From NCBI GenBank assembly GCA_022041995.1, contig CP074381.1:1922001-1986000 (forward strand): a DNA stretch of 64,000 bases, in the 5' to 3' direction. The notes beneath the pieces are model-generated. The model was not told where the DNA came from. It was given only the letters and a program-made list of their open reading frames with translations, and ran no database searches. Positions 51,334 to 60,735 of the stretch are shown here, piece by piece. How positions within the stretch are numbered: the first letter of the stretch is position 1; every line of letters starts with the position of its first letter. Source of the DNA: Cupriavidus necator. GTDB taxonomy: Bacteria; Pseudomonadota; Gammaproteobacteria; Burkholderiales; Burkholderiaceae. Both the position numbers and the translations under genes were made by a program.

Positions 51334-52539
51334 ATGGACTCTCACGCCCCGGATCGCGGCGCGCTGGTGCCGCTGGCCTATCACGCAACGGTGGTCGACT
51401 ACCTGCGCCGCCATGAGCCCGAGGTCTGGCGCTGGGCCGGCGCCCGCGCGACCGGCGCCGATCAACGCGAGGCACTGCGCTCGATGCTGCTGCGCGACAC
51501 CTACCGCATCGAGGCGGATGCGCATGCCGACGTACATGCGGCGCTGGCCGAGGCGATGACACGGCTCGGCATCGACGCGCGCGCGACGCTCTACCAGTCC
51601 CCGGGCCAGGACATGAACGCCTCGCTGGTCTACGTGCCGGGCGAGGTCCACATCGTCCTGCAGGGGCCGCTGCTGGATCGGCTGTCGCCGCCGGAGCTGC
51701 TGGCGGTGTTTGGCCACGAACTGGCCCACTACCTGCTGTGGTCGCGCGACGACGGCCGGTTCCTGGTGGCCGACCGGGTCCTGAACGACGCGCTGGCCGC
51801 GCCCGGCGCCAGCGCCAGCCATCGCGAGACCTGGCGCCGCTACGCGCTGCACACCGAGCTGTTCGCCGACCGCGGCGGCGCCGTGGCAGCCGGCGCGGTG
51901 GCGCCGGCCGTGTCGACGCTGGTCAAGGTGGAGACCGGCATCGGCAGCGTGGACGCGGCCGCCTACCTGCGCCAGGCGGCCGAAATCGAATCCCGCGAGG
52001 CGGGCGCAAGCGCCGCCCACAGCCATCCCGAGACCTTTATCCGGGCGCGCGCGCTGGCGCTGTGGTGGGAGGGCGCGGCCGATCTCGATCCATGGATCGA
52101 AACCCGGCTGCACGGCCCGCTGGCGCTGGAGCAGCTGGACCTGCCGGGGCAGGTCCGGCTGCAGGGGCTGACACGCGGCTTCCTGGCGCACTTCCTCGCC
52201 GGCACGGCGCTGGCGAGCGAGACGGTGCTCGCGCAGGTGCGGATGATGTTCCCCGACTGGCGCGACGACGAAGCGGCAATCGGCCCCGAGGGGTTGGGGC
52301 CGGACGTGGCCGACGACAGCGTGCGCGGCTACCTCAACGCACTGATGATGGACCTGGCGCTCGCCGACCCCGACCAGCAGGACGCGGCGCTGCTGCGCGC
52401 CGGCCAGGTGGCGCGGGCGCTCGGCAGCCTGGACGCGCTGCAAGGCAACCTGCGCCGCGACGCCGGCTTCGGCAAGCGCGAGCTGGACCGCCTCCAGCGC
52501 CAACTCCAACGCGAACTGGCCAGGGAGGGCCGGGCATGA
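51334..52539 (+). CDS. M48-type zinc metallopeptidase, partner of the DUF4011 helicase
   Basis: Soluble zinc peptidase (401 aa). The zinc motif H-E-x-x-H is in FGHELAHYLLW (about residues 126-136), with a third ligand in HTELFADRGG (Glu about 175), as in M48/CAAX-protease-like minigluzincins. SHPETFIRARAL is another conserved family block. There are no membrane helices, unlike HtpX. The stop overlaps the start of the giant helicase gene by 4 bp (ATGA), so the two are coupled. The substrate is unknown; cleavage of the partner or of a host or phage protein is conceivable. Confidence 0.85.
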   Translation: MDSHAPDRGALVPLAYHATVVDYLRRHEPEVWRWAGARATGADQREALRSMLLRDTYRIEADAHADVHAALAEAMTRLGIDARATLYQSPGQDMNASLVYVPGEVHIVLQGPLLDRLSPPELLAVFGHELAHYLLWSRDDGRFLVADRVLNDALAAPGASASHRETWRRYALHTELFADRGGAVAAGAVAPAVSTLVKVETGIGSVDAAAYLRQAAEIESREAGASAAHSHPETFIRARALALWWEGAADLDPWIETRLHGPLALEQLDLPGQVRLQGLTRGFLAHFLAGTALASETVLAQVRMMFPDWRDDEAAIGPEGLGPDVADDSVRGYLNALMMDLALADPDQQDAALLRAGQVARALGSLDALQGNLRRDAGFGKRELDRLQRQLQRELAREGRA

Positions 52540-55500
52540 CTGAGGGCATGAATGAGAGCACGACCCACGGCACGAACACCATTCCGGGTATGAGCGGCAG
52601 CAGGGAGCCGCGCACGCTGCGCGCGCTGATCGATGCGCAGGCGGGCGCGGCGCTGCCGACCGACGACGTCCTGGTGCTGGTGTTGCCGCTGTTCGCGCAG
52701 GTCGCCGCGCTGCACGCGCAGGGCAGGGTGGCCACGCTCGATCCCGACAGCATCCTGGTTGACGCGGACGGCGGGCTGCGCCTGCGCCGGCCCGATGGCG
52801 AAGCCCCGGTCATGGACATCGGCGCGGTGCATCGCGTGCAGCCGCATCCGGCCTCGGGCCTGAACATCGTCGGCGCGCTGCAGCTCGGCCACGCCGATGA
52901 CGGACAGCGCGACCAGGCCGACCTGGCGTTGCAGCTTGACGCTACGGCGCCGGTCGAACGCCCGGTCTATCTGCGCGGCCCGGCCAGCTGGGAACGCCTG
53001 CTTGGCCACCACGACGAGATCGGCGACGTCTTCCTGCTCGGCATGGTGCTCGCGAGCCTGGCCTGCGGCCTGGACTTCGCCGACGAGGACGACCTGCGCG
53101 GTTTTGTCGCGCAGCGCCGCAACCTGTTCCTGCTGCACGAGCGCTTGCATCCGATCCTCGCCGCGGTGATCGTCGAGATGACCGAGATCAACCGCCACGA
53201 CCGCGCGACCGATGTCGCCGCGCTGGCGACCCGGCTGCGCACGTGGCGCGAGCAGCCGCCGGGACTGGACGTCGAACGCGCGCTGGCCGGCACGATGGGT
53301 GCCACGCCGCGTCGTGCCGCCGTGCTCACGCACCTGCGCGACCGCCTGTTCGATCTCTCGCGGCGCAACCGCCTGCTGCACTTCCGTCCGACCGCGGCCA
53401 CCGTCAACGTCACCGTGGCCAGCGTGCCGCTGATGCTGCAGATCGAAAGCGTGCGGCCCGAACACATCTGCACCTGGGGCGGACCGTTCGCCGCCGACCT
53501 GGTGGCGGGCAAGCCGGTGTCGCTGCAGCGCTGGCTGCGCTTCGACGACCAGCCCTACCTGCCGGCGTCGCTCGACCGCCTGATTGCCGAGACCCGCCGC
53601 GACCGCGCCGAATACGGCTTCAGCAACCTGCGCCTGGTGGTGGCGTTCCTGCGCTGGCACAACCTGAAAGAGGCGCCGGACGAGCGCATCGTGACGCCGC
53701 TGCTGTGGCTGCCGGTGGAGCTGGTCAAACGCAAGGGTGTACGCGACCAGTACATGATCCAGTGCGCGGGCGGCGAGGCCGAGTTCAACCCGGTGCTGCG
53801 CCATTACCTGCACCAGCTGTACGACATCCGGCTGGACCAGACCGTGGATCTCGACAAGACCTCGATCGAGGAGATCCATGCCGGCATCCTCGCGCAGATT
53901 CGCCGCTCCGAGCCCTCGGTCGAACTGCGCCTGGTCGACAAGGCCGCGGTGCGGCTGGTGCGGCAGAAGGCGCTGCAGCGGATGCAGCAGTTCCAGCGCC
54001 GCAGGCCGGGCACGGCCGCCGCGCGCAGCGGCGGCTGGCTGCCGCCGTACAGCTATGCGCAGGACGACTACCGGCCGCTGGGGCGCGCGCTGTTCGAGCA
54101 TTGGGTGCGGCCGAGCGAGCTGCCGCAGCGCTTCGAAGCCGGCGCCACGCCAGGCGCCGGCCCGCGGCAGCCGCATATGAGCGGCTCCGCCGCCGCGCAA
54201 GGCGAAGAGCGCCAGGGCTACGTGCTGGAGGAGTCCGAGGGCCACCGTTATGCCTGGGACCTGGACCTGACGCAGGTGACGCTGGCCAACTTCAACTACC
54301 GCAAGATGTCGCTGGTGCGCGACTACGCGCAATTGCTGGACGAACCCGGCGCCAATCCGGCGTTCGACCGCGTGTTCTCGATCGATCCGCGCGACGTGGA
54401 AACCCAGGCGCCCGCGCCGCTCGCACCGGCCGAGCAGTGGAACGTGGTGGCGGCCGACGCGACCCAGAACGCCGCGGTCGGCCTGGCGCGCAGCCAGCGC
54501 AGCTTTATCATCCAGGGCCCGCCGGGCACGGGCAAATCGCAGACCATCACCAACCTGATCGCCGACTACGCCGGCCGCGGCAAGCGCGTGCTGTTCGTCT
54601 GCGAGAAGCGCGCCGCGCTCGACGTGGTGTTCCATCGGCTCAAGCAAAGCGGGCTGGACTCGCTGTGCTGCCTGATCCACGACTCGCAGACCGACAAGAA
54701 GGCCTTCATTGCCGACCTGCGCGCCTGCTACGAGCAGTGGATCGCGCAACCCGATGACGGCGACGCGCTGGCGGCGCGCCGCATGCAGGTGGCTGAGGCG
54801 CTGGCGGCGCACCAGCAGCGTATCGACGCGTTCGAGGCCGCGATGGCGGCAGCGCCAGAGGCACTCGGCGACAGCGTGCGTGCGCTGCTGCGCCGCGTGG
54901 CGGCGCTGCCGGCCGTGCCGGACGCGGGGCCTGCGCTGCGCGAGCGCCTGCCGGCGCTGGCCGCATGGGACCGTCAGCGCGATCTCGCGCACCGCGTGCA
55001 CCGCGCGATGCGCGAACGCTTCGGTCTCGACAGCCTGGCCGCGCATCCGTTCGCGCGCCTGTCCCCGCCACTGCTGGCCGACGAGCGCGCCTATGGCCGC
55101 GCCGAGCAGTTGTGCCATGACGCCGAGGCGCTGTTCGATGCGCTCGACCCGCTGCTGGACAGCACCGTGAGCCTGACCGGCCAGGACACCGCGCTGGAGC
55201 AGGCACGCGCGATTGCCGCCGACAGCCAATGGCTGCTCGACGCGGGCCTCGCCGCGCACCTGGACCTGCTTGATCCGGCCTCGCCGGCGCAAGGCGCGCT
55301 GCGCGAGGTCCGCGCGGAGCTGGAGTCGCGCGCGCGGGCACTCGCCGACGCGCAAGCCGCAACCTCGAACTGGCAAAACAAGTTGAGCTCCGGCGATACC
55401 GAATCCGCTCTGGCGCTCGCGCGGCGGCTGGAGCCGTCGTTCGCGCGCTGGCTGCAGCCCGCATGGTGGCGATTGCGCGGCGAACTGAAGCGCCGCTATG

Positions 55501-58070
55501 ACTTCGGCAAGCACGCCGTCCATCCGGGCTACGGCAAGGTGCTGGCCGCGCTGGCCGCCGAGCATGCGGCAAGCGCCGCGCTGGCAGCGGCCGATGCCGA
55601 CAGCCGCCGCCGCTACGGCGTGAGCGAGATGCAGGCGTTCCTGCGCGCGCTCGGCGAACTCGAGCAGCGCCTGCAGTCGGGCGCGGGCCCGCGCGAACTG
55701 GTCGCGCATCTGCGCCAGGCTGTCGATCCGGTCGTGGCGGCGCGCGCCGAAGCCGGTGCGCGCGAAGCGCTGGAGAAGCTCGCGCAGCGTGTGCGCGACG
55801 GGCTGGCACTGGCCCCCGACGCGCGCCTTGGCGACATCGCCGAACTGCTGCGCGACCTGCGCGAGGCGCTCGATGACCTGCCAGACCTGTTGCCGCTGCT
55901 GCGCGCGCTGCACGCGGGCGACCCCGCCTGCGCCGCCACGCTGCAGTGGCTCGATCACGCACCGGCACAGCTCGAGGCGCTGGTGGCCGACGAGGCGCTG
56001 CGCCGTCTCTCGCGTGAGAACCCGGTGCTGGCGCGCTTCGGCGGGGCGGCGCTGGCGCAGGCGGCGCGCGCCGTGGCGCAGGGGCAGCGCGAGCTGCTCG
56101 CGCTGAACGCGCAAGTGGTGCGCGCCACGCGGCACAAGCGGTTCGCCGAGCATGTGCGCGTGTCTTCGCTGTCGGCCACGATGCTGGACGCCGACGGCAA
56201 GGCGTTCAAGAAACAATATGCCATGGGCCGCCGTGAACTGGAGCATGAGTTCGGCAAGAGCATGCGCCACCGTTCGATCCGCGATCTCTCCGACGACGAG
56301 ACCGGCATCGTCATCAACGACCTGAAGCCGATCTGGCTGATGAGCCCGCTGTCGGTGTCCGACACACTGCCGCTGTCGGCGGACCTGTTCGACGTGGTGA
56401 TCTTCGATGAGGCCAGCCAGATTCCGACCGAAGAGGCCGTGCCCGCGCTGAGCCGCGCGCGCCAGGTGGTGGTGGTCGGCGACGAGATGCAGCTGCCGCC
56501 GACAAGCTTCTTCACGGCCGGCGGCGCCGAGGGCGACGACGAGATCGTCGTGGAAGAGGAGGGCGACCGCATCGCCATCAACCTCGACTCGGACAGCCTG
56601 CTGAACCAGGCCGCGCGCAACCTGCCAGCCACGCTGCTGGCGTGGCACTACCGCAGCCGTCACGAGTCGCTGATCAGCTTTTCCAACGCCGCCTTCTACG
56701 ACGGGCGCCTCGTCACCATTCCCGACCGCTTGCTGGAGCAGGCCGAGGACGAGGCGCCTGCGCTGCGCTCGGACCAGGAGGACGCCGGCATCGCGGGCGC
56801 CGACGCGCTGCTGGCGCGGCCGGTCAGCTTCCATCTGCTGGCAGACGGCGTCTACGCCGACCGCCGCAATGCGCCCGAGGCGGGCTATATCGCCCGGACC
56901 GTGCGCGAACTGTTGCGCCGCGAGACTGGGCTGAGCCTGGGCATCGTGGCGTTTTCCGAGGCGCAGCAGGGCGCCATCGAGTCCGCGCTCGAGGCGCTGG
57001 CCGCCGAGGACGCGGACTTCGCGATGCGCCTCGAACGCGAGTACGTGCGCGAGGACGACGACCAGTTCAACGGGCTGTTCGTCAAGAACCTGGAGAACGT
57101 GCAGGGCGACGAGCGCGACGTCATCATCCTGAGTATCTGCTACGCACCAGGACCGGACGGCAAGATGCTGATGAACTTCGGCCCGATCAACCAGCGCGGC
57201 GGCGAGAAGCGCCTGAACGTGATCTTCAGCCGCGCACGCCATCGGATGGCGGTAGTGTCGACGATCCAGGCCGAGGCGATCACCAACGTGCATAACGACG
57301 GCGCGGCCGCGCTGCGTGCGTTCCTGCAGTTCGCGCAGGCGAGCGCGCGCGGCCGGTTCGAGCGTGCCCAGGCGGTGCTGGGCGCGCTGAACCCGGGCGC
57401 GCGCGACGTCTTCACTCGCGAGGCCACGCCGGACAGCATCCGCGACGCACTGGCCGGGGCGCTGCGTGCGCGCGGCCACCAGGTGCACGCCAACGTCGGC
57501 CGCTCGCAGTTCCGCTGCGACCTGGCCATCGCCGATCCGTCGGGTCAAGGCTACGCGCTGGCGATCCTGCTCGATACGCCGTCCGAGGCGGTGTCGGACA
57601 CCGCCGAGCGCTATGTATTCCGCCCCGGCATCCTGCGCAGCTTCGGCTGGCGGGTGCTGGACATCCCCGGCAAGGACTGGCTCGACGATGCGGACGCGGT
57701 GCTGGCCCGCATCGAGGCCATGCTGGCCGAGGGCGAGGATCGCGCGCTGGACGTGGAGGTCGAGATCCCGGTGCCGTTGGCGAAGCCGGCCGCGGTGCAG
57801 GATGCGGCGTCAACGGGCGAGGCCCGGACGGACGCGGCGACGGCATCGGCTGCGCAAGCGGAGCTGGTGCGGACGCTGCGCTTCGAACAGGGCACGTCGC
57901 GCAAGTTCTGGCGTGCCAGCGTGCGCGGGGCGGAACTCTGCGTCACCTATGGCCGCATCGGCAGCGCTGGGCAGACCAGCGTGAAGGCGTTCGACAGCGC
58001 CGAGCGGGCGCGGCGCGAGGCGGACAAGCTGGTGGCGGAGAAACTGCGCAAGGGCTACGTGGAGGCGTAG
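52536..58070 (+). CDS. Giant DUF4011 / SF1 helicase / nuclease / WGR protein with kinase-like N-terminus
   Basis: Multidomain protein (1,844 aa). Residues about 25-240 resemble a degenerate protein kinase: ALHAQGRVATLDPDSILVD (catalytic-loop-like) and GDVFLLGMVLASLACGLDF (helix F-like). DUF4011 begins at RDRLFDLSRRNRLLHF (about 268). An SF1 helicase follows with Walker A GPPGTGKSQT (about 660), Walker B VVIFDEASQIP (about 1290), VVVGDEMQLPP, WHYRSRHESLISF, and motif VI-like RLNVIFSRARHRM (about 1560). About 1632-1720 looks like a Vsr/restriction-type nuclease (RCDLAIADPSGQGYALAILL). The end (about 1778-1844) is a WGR domain. Proteins with DUF4011-helicase-Vsr order are reported as antiphage; the kinase and WGR parts and the peptidase partner are additions I do not recall described. 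Confidence 0.87.
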   Translation: MTEGMNESTTHGTNTIPGMSGSREPRTLRALIDAQAGAALPTDDVLVLVLPLFAQVAALHAQGRVATLDPDSILVDADGGLRLRRPDGEAPVMDIGAVHRVQPHPASGLNIVGALQLGHADDGQRDQADLALQLDATAPVERPVYLRGPASWERLLGHHDEIGDVFLLGMVLASLACGLDFADEDDLRGFVAQRRNLFLLHERLHPILAAVIVEMTEINRHDRATDVAALATRLRTWREQPPGLDVERALAGTMGATPRRAAVLTHLRDRLFDLSRRNRLLHFRPTAATVNVTVASVPLMLQIESVRPEHICTWGGPFAADLVAGKPVSLQRWLRFDDQPYLPASLDRLIAETRRDRAEYGFSNLRLVVAFLRWHNLKEAPDERIVTPLLWLPVELVKRKGVRDQYMIQCAGGEAEFNPVLRHYLHQLYDIRLDQTVDLDKTSIEEIHAGILAQIRRSEPSVELRLVDKAAVRLVRQKALQRMQQFQRRRPGTAAARSGGWLPPYSYAQDDYRPLGRALFEHWVRPSELPQRFEAGATPGAGPRQPHMSGSAAAQGEERQGYVLEESEGHRYAWDLDLTQVTLANFNYRKMSLVRDYAQLLDEPGANPAFDRVFSIDPRDVETQAPAPLAPAEQWNVVAADATQNAAVGLARSQRSFIIQGPPGTGKSQTITNLIADYAGRGKRVLFVCEKRAALDVVFHRLKQSGLDSLCCLIHDSQTDKKAFIADLRACYEQWIAQPDDGDALAARRMQVAEALAAHQQRIDAFEAAMAAAPEALGDSVRALLRRVAALPAVPDAGPALRERLPALAAWDRQRDLAHRVHRAMRERFGLDSLAAHPFARLSPPLLADERAYGRAEQLCHDAEALFDALDPLLDSTVSLTGQDTALEQARAIAADSQWLLDAGLAAHLDLLDPASPAQGALREVRAELESRARALADAQAATSNWQNKLSSGDTESALALARRLEPSFARWLQPAWWRLRGELKRRYDFGKHAVHPGYGKVLAALAAEHAASAALAAADADSRRRYGVSEMQAFLRALGELEQRLQSGAGPRELVAHLRQAVDPVVAARAEAGAREALEKLAQRVRDGLALAPDARLGDIAELLRDLREALDDLPDLLPLLRALHAGDPACAATLQWLDHAPAQLEALVADEALRRLSRENPVLARFGGAALAQAARAVAQGQRELLALNAQVVRATRHKRFAEHVRVSSLSATMLDADGKAFKKQYAMGRRELEHEFGKSMRHRSIRDLSDDETGIVINDLKPIWLMSPLSVSDTLPLSADLFDVVIFDEASQIPTEEAVPALSRARQVVVVGDEMQLPPTSFFTAGGAEGDDEIVVEEEGDRIAINLDSDSLLNQAARNLPATLLAWHYRSRHESLISFSNAAFYDGRLVTIPDRLLEQAEDEAPALRSDQEDAGIAGADALLARPVSFHLLADGVYADRRNAPEAGYIARTVRELLRRETGLSLGIVAFSEAQQGAIESALEALAAEDADFAMRLEREYVREDDDQFNGLFVKNLENVQGDERDVIILSICYAPGPDGKMLMNFGPINQRGGEKRLNVIFSRARHRMAVVSTIQAEAITNVHNDGAAALRAFLQFAQASARGRFERAQAVLGALNPGARDVFTREATPDSIRDALAGALRARGHQVHANVGRSQFRCDLAIADPSGQGYALAILLDTPSEAVSDTAERYVFRPGILRSFGWRVLDIPGKDWLDDADAVLARIEAMLAEGEDRALDVEVEIPVPLAKPAAVQDAASTGEARTDAATASAAQAELVRTLRFEQGTSRKFWRASVRGAELCVTYGRIGSAGQTSVKAFDSAERARREADKLVAEKLRKGYVEA

Positions 58071-58146
58071 CGCCTGGACAGGGCGGCCGGCGCGCATGCT
58101 CCGGGAAATCCATGCCCGCCAGGTTGGGGCGCAGGAGGCGGCGCGA

Positions 58147-58899
58147 CTAGCCGCCCTCGTCCCTGGGCCAGAAGGTAATGAGGATATTGGCAGGCGCGAC
58201 GCCGTTTTCGTCGCGCGGTAGCGGGTCGGATCGCTGCACCGCGCGCAGCACGGCGTTGTCCCAGGCCGCATTGCCGCTTGACTTGGCGAGCCGCGTTGAC
58301 AGCACTGAGCCATCCGGCGCCATGGCCACGGCCACTACCGCCGCCGGATTGCCGCTGACGTCTTCATTGAAGATGATGTTCGGCTTGACCCGCTGCCGGA
58401 CCCGCTCGGCATAACCGGACGAAGGCTTCGTGCCGGAGCCGGAGCCGGCCCGCGTGCCTGTATTGCCCGCCTGCGCCCGCAAGCGCGCCAGTTCGCCCTG
58501 GCGCTGGGCATTGTCGGACTGGCGCTGCGCTTCCATCGCCTTGCGCTGCGCCTCCTTGCGGGCCGCCTCGGCACGGGCCTGGCTCTCGCGCTGCCGCGCT
58601 TGTGATTCGTCGCGCGCGGCCTGCTGGGCCTTGCGCTGCTTTTCCTGCAGCGAGATGTCGGCCTCCTCCTCTTCGGCCGGCTTCGGGCTTGGCACCGGCG
58701 TGATGGCAGGCGCTGGTGTCGCGGCTTCCGGGATCGCCTCCCACAGTTCGGCCGCAACCCCCTCCGGTGCCGCGCTGCGCCAGCGCACGCCATAGTAGAG
58801 CAGTACACCCAGCAGCAGGTGCATGAACAAGGCCAGCAGGAAACACGTCAAGGTGCCCCGTTCAGGCACTGGCTGATAGGGATAGGCGACGGTCTGCAT
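58147..58899 (-). CDS. TolA-like envelope energy-coupling protein
   Basis: Inner-membrane protein (250 aa) with one N-terminal helix (LTCFLLALFMHLLLGVLLYY) and a long charged helical middle rich in Gln, Arg, Ala and Glu (about residues 80-145). The C-terminal domain has YAERVRQRVKPNIIFNEDV and ends ILITFWPRDEGG, matching the TolA/TonB C-terminal fold. It is not next to tolQRB, so it is probably an extra TolA paralogue. The stop lies 76 bp from the convergent giant helicase gene. Confidence 0.82.
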   Translation of the reverse strand: MQTVAYPYQPVPERGTLTCFLLALFMHLLLGVLLYYGVRWRSAAPEGVAAELWEAIPEAATPAPAITPVPSPKPAEEEEADISLQEKQRKAQQAARDESQARQRESQARAEAARKEAQRKAMEAQRQSDNAQRQGELARLRAQAGNTGTRAGSGSGTKPSSGYAERVRQRVKPNIIFNEDVSGNPAAVVAVAMAPDGSVLSTRLAKSSGNAAWDNAVLRAVQRSDPLPRDENGVAPANILITFWPRDEGG

Positions 58900-58940
58900 G
58901 GATTACGCGCCTTGCCGCTGCTCGTTTTGCGCTTGCTCTC

Positions 58941-59465
58941 CTAGGTACCGCCAGTTCCGCCGGCGGACGCATCCGCATGCCTCTCCAGTTTCAGGTACGA
59001 GTCAGCCGCGACCAGGCCGAACACGATGTGGGCAATGGCAGTGACCCAGCCTCGCGCTTCAGCAAACCATGGGAAGGCGGCAGTCATGCCGTGGAAATTG
59101 ACCAGGTACAGGACCAGGCCGAACAGCGCCCCCACCACCGAGGCCATGCCGACGCTCGAATCGAAACGGAACGGCGCCATGATCGCTGCCAGGATCACCG
59201 CAAACACGACGGAGAGCACGAAGTGGACCACCACGGCCGCTACCAGCACGCTCATCTGGAAGGTGGCAGCTTGCGCCAGCACATCACGGCCCAGCATGAT
59301 CGCCGCGATCATGGTCAGCGGCTTCCAGGCGCTGGCCCCCATCAACATGGCCGCCAGCAAGTCGAGCACCAGGAATACCACCCCGGCGACGAGGCCTGCC
59401 AGCGCCGCCGCACGCCAGTCCGGCCACCGGTGCGCGTAGCGATGCGATTGCATATGAAGTTCCAT
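58941..59465 (-). CDS. Hypothetical inner-membrane protein
   Basis: 174-residue membrane protein of unknown function. Four hydrophobic segments are clear, for example ALAGLVAGVVFLVLDLLAAM, VAAVVVHFVLSVVFAVILAA and VVGALFGLVLYLVNF. A very strong ribosome site AAAGGAGG precedes ATG 59465. The N-terminus is His/Arg-rich. It lies upstream of and in line with the TolA-like gene but is separated by 41 bp. Confidence 0.75.
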   Translation of the reverse strand: MELHMQSHRYAHRWPDWRAAALAGLVAGVVFLVLDLLAAMLMGASAWKPLTMIAAIMLGRDVLAQAATFQMSVLVAAVVVHFVLSVVFAVILAAIMAPFRFDSSVGMASVVGALFGLVLYLVNFHGMTAAFPWFAEARGWVTAIAHIVFGLVAADSYLKLERHADASAGGTGGT

Positions 59466-59633
59466 GACGTCCTCCTTTGATGCGGCAGAAACCAGAGCCG
59501 CTTTCCAAGGCGCAACTTCATTCTATGGGGTGCAACCGCATCAACCAAGCGCAGTCAACGCTGCAAAACATCGAGCGGGTGTGGCAGGGCGCCAGTGTCT
59601 CGTCAAAGGCTCACGGCAGCGGGTGCTTGCGTG

Positions 59634-60001
59634 CTAGCCCTTCGTGAAGATTTCCAGAAAGTGCCTGCTCGGATCCTCGAAGTAGATCCGGCGGCCGCCA
59701 TCGTCCGTGTTGACCTCGCCGGGGCGGCGGCGGTACGGGTCCGCCCAGTATGTCAGGTTGCGCGCGCGGATGCGGGCAAAGCCCTGATCGAATTCGTCAT
59801 CGCTGACCAGGAAAGCATAGTGCTGCAGGGCAACATCGCCTTGCGCATCCATGAAGTCCAGGGTCACGTCATTGTCCAGCCGTACGCCGAGAAACGGCCC
59901 GAACGGCTCGGCCGGGGACGTCCGAGGATCTCGCAGAGGAAGTCGGCAGAAACCTTCTTGTCATGAGAAAAGACGATGGTGTGGTTGAGCTGGATGGCCA
60001 T
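59634..60001 (-). pseudogene. VOC-family (glyoxalase/bleomycin-resistance) protein, interrupted by one missing base
   Basis: Small metal-dependent VOC protein of about 122 residues. The first frame, from ATG 60001 with GGAG upstream, gives IQLNHTIVFSHDKKVSADFL and EILGRPRP, then loses frame. The second continues FGPFLGVRLDNDVTLDFM and ends RRIYFEDPSRHFLEIFT at 59634. One extra base at the GG 59910-59911 restores a normal VOC protein with its metal-ligand positions. Function unknown. Confidence 0.8.
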
Positions 60002-60224
60002 GTCGCAATCTCCGGGAAGGGGGCAAGGAACAGCGAGCAAGCCGGCCTGCGACGGCCTGCCGGCCTTCATGCAGAAGCTGACGTGCGCCACGCTTGCAGA
60101 GTAGCCAGCGCCGGTAATGACGGCAACCTTGCCTTGCAGGCCGGCCTGGCTGGCGCTTCAGTTGCCTGGGGACATCACACCGCCAGGCTGTGAGCGGCTA
60201 GCGGCGGATCTCACGCTCGCGCCA

Positions 60225-60488
60225 CCGGTGAACCAGCAAATGTTGGGTCTTGTCGCCCCAGCTGCGCCGGTGTACGTGGTGCACTTCCAGTTAGACGAAA
60301 TCGCGCCGTACCAGGGTGGGCACGATGGCGCGGTCAGGTGGTGCAACCATGGCGCGACCGTGCAGTTCGACACATTGGTCGTACCCAGCCATGCGGCCAG
60401 CGCTGTCGCCGCGATACCGTTAGCCCTCACCTATATAAAGAACCGGTTCGCGGGACTGCCGGCGCCGTATAACTGCGGCAGTTTCTGA
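60225..60488 (+). pseudogene. C-terminal remnant of a secretory (LIP-family) lipase
   Basis: Only about 85 C-terminal residues remain. APVYVVHFQLDEIAPY holds the catalytic-Asp region, then RWCNHGATVQFDTL and KNRFAGLPAPYNCGSF, which is the typical ending of these lipases. The catalytic Ser region and the rest are absent; upstream sequence (60002-60224) shows no matching frame. The expected catalytic His segment reads SHAASAVAAIP. It is a broken gene between two regulators or remnants. Confidence 0.6.
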
Positions 60489-60574
60489 AGGGGCATGGGC
60501 TGCCGCGTTTAGCGGCAGCCTAGTCCTGCGCCGAACGGCGCCTCCGACTTTGGCCACTTCGCAGTGCGCGCCGC

Positions 60575-60735
60575 TTAGTCCAGCGCAAGTCCCGCGTGCG
60601 CCAGCAACCGGCGAAACACAGCCAGGCGTGCATCGCCGGTCTCCGCCGGAACAGCGTGGGGTCGTGCCGGATCTCGTCGGCCATCACCGCACGGATCTCG
60701 TAGGCCGGCTTGTTGGCGCGCTTTTCACTTATCCA
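60575..60735 (-). pseudogene. Unassigned gene fragment overlapping the end of the AraC gene
   Basis: A minus-strand frame reads EKRANKPAYEIRAVMADEIR then HDPTLFR. After one missing base near 60646-60647 it continues AETGDARLAVFRRLLAHAGL to TAA at 60575-60577. The regular composition suggests the C-terminus of a real protein, but I do not recognise the family and see no start. Low confidence. Confidence 0.3.

Noticed and set aside
52329-57548. A 1,739-codon open frame on the minus strand opposite the giant helicase gene
   Set aside because: It is antisense to a gene with clear helicase motifs. High GC leaves the complementary frame open, and its composition is Arg/His/Gln-rich with no known motif.
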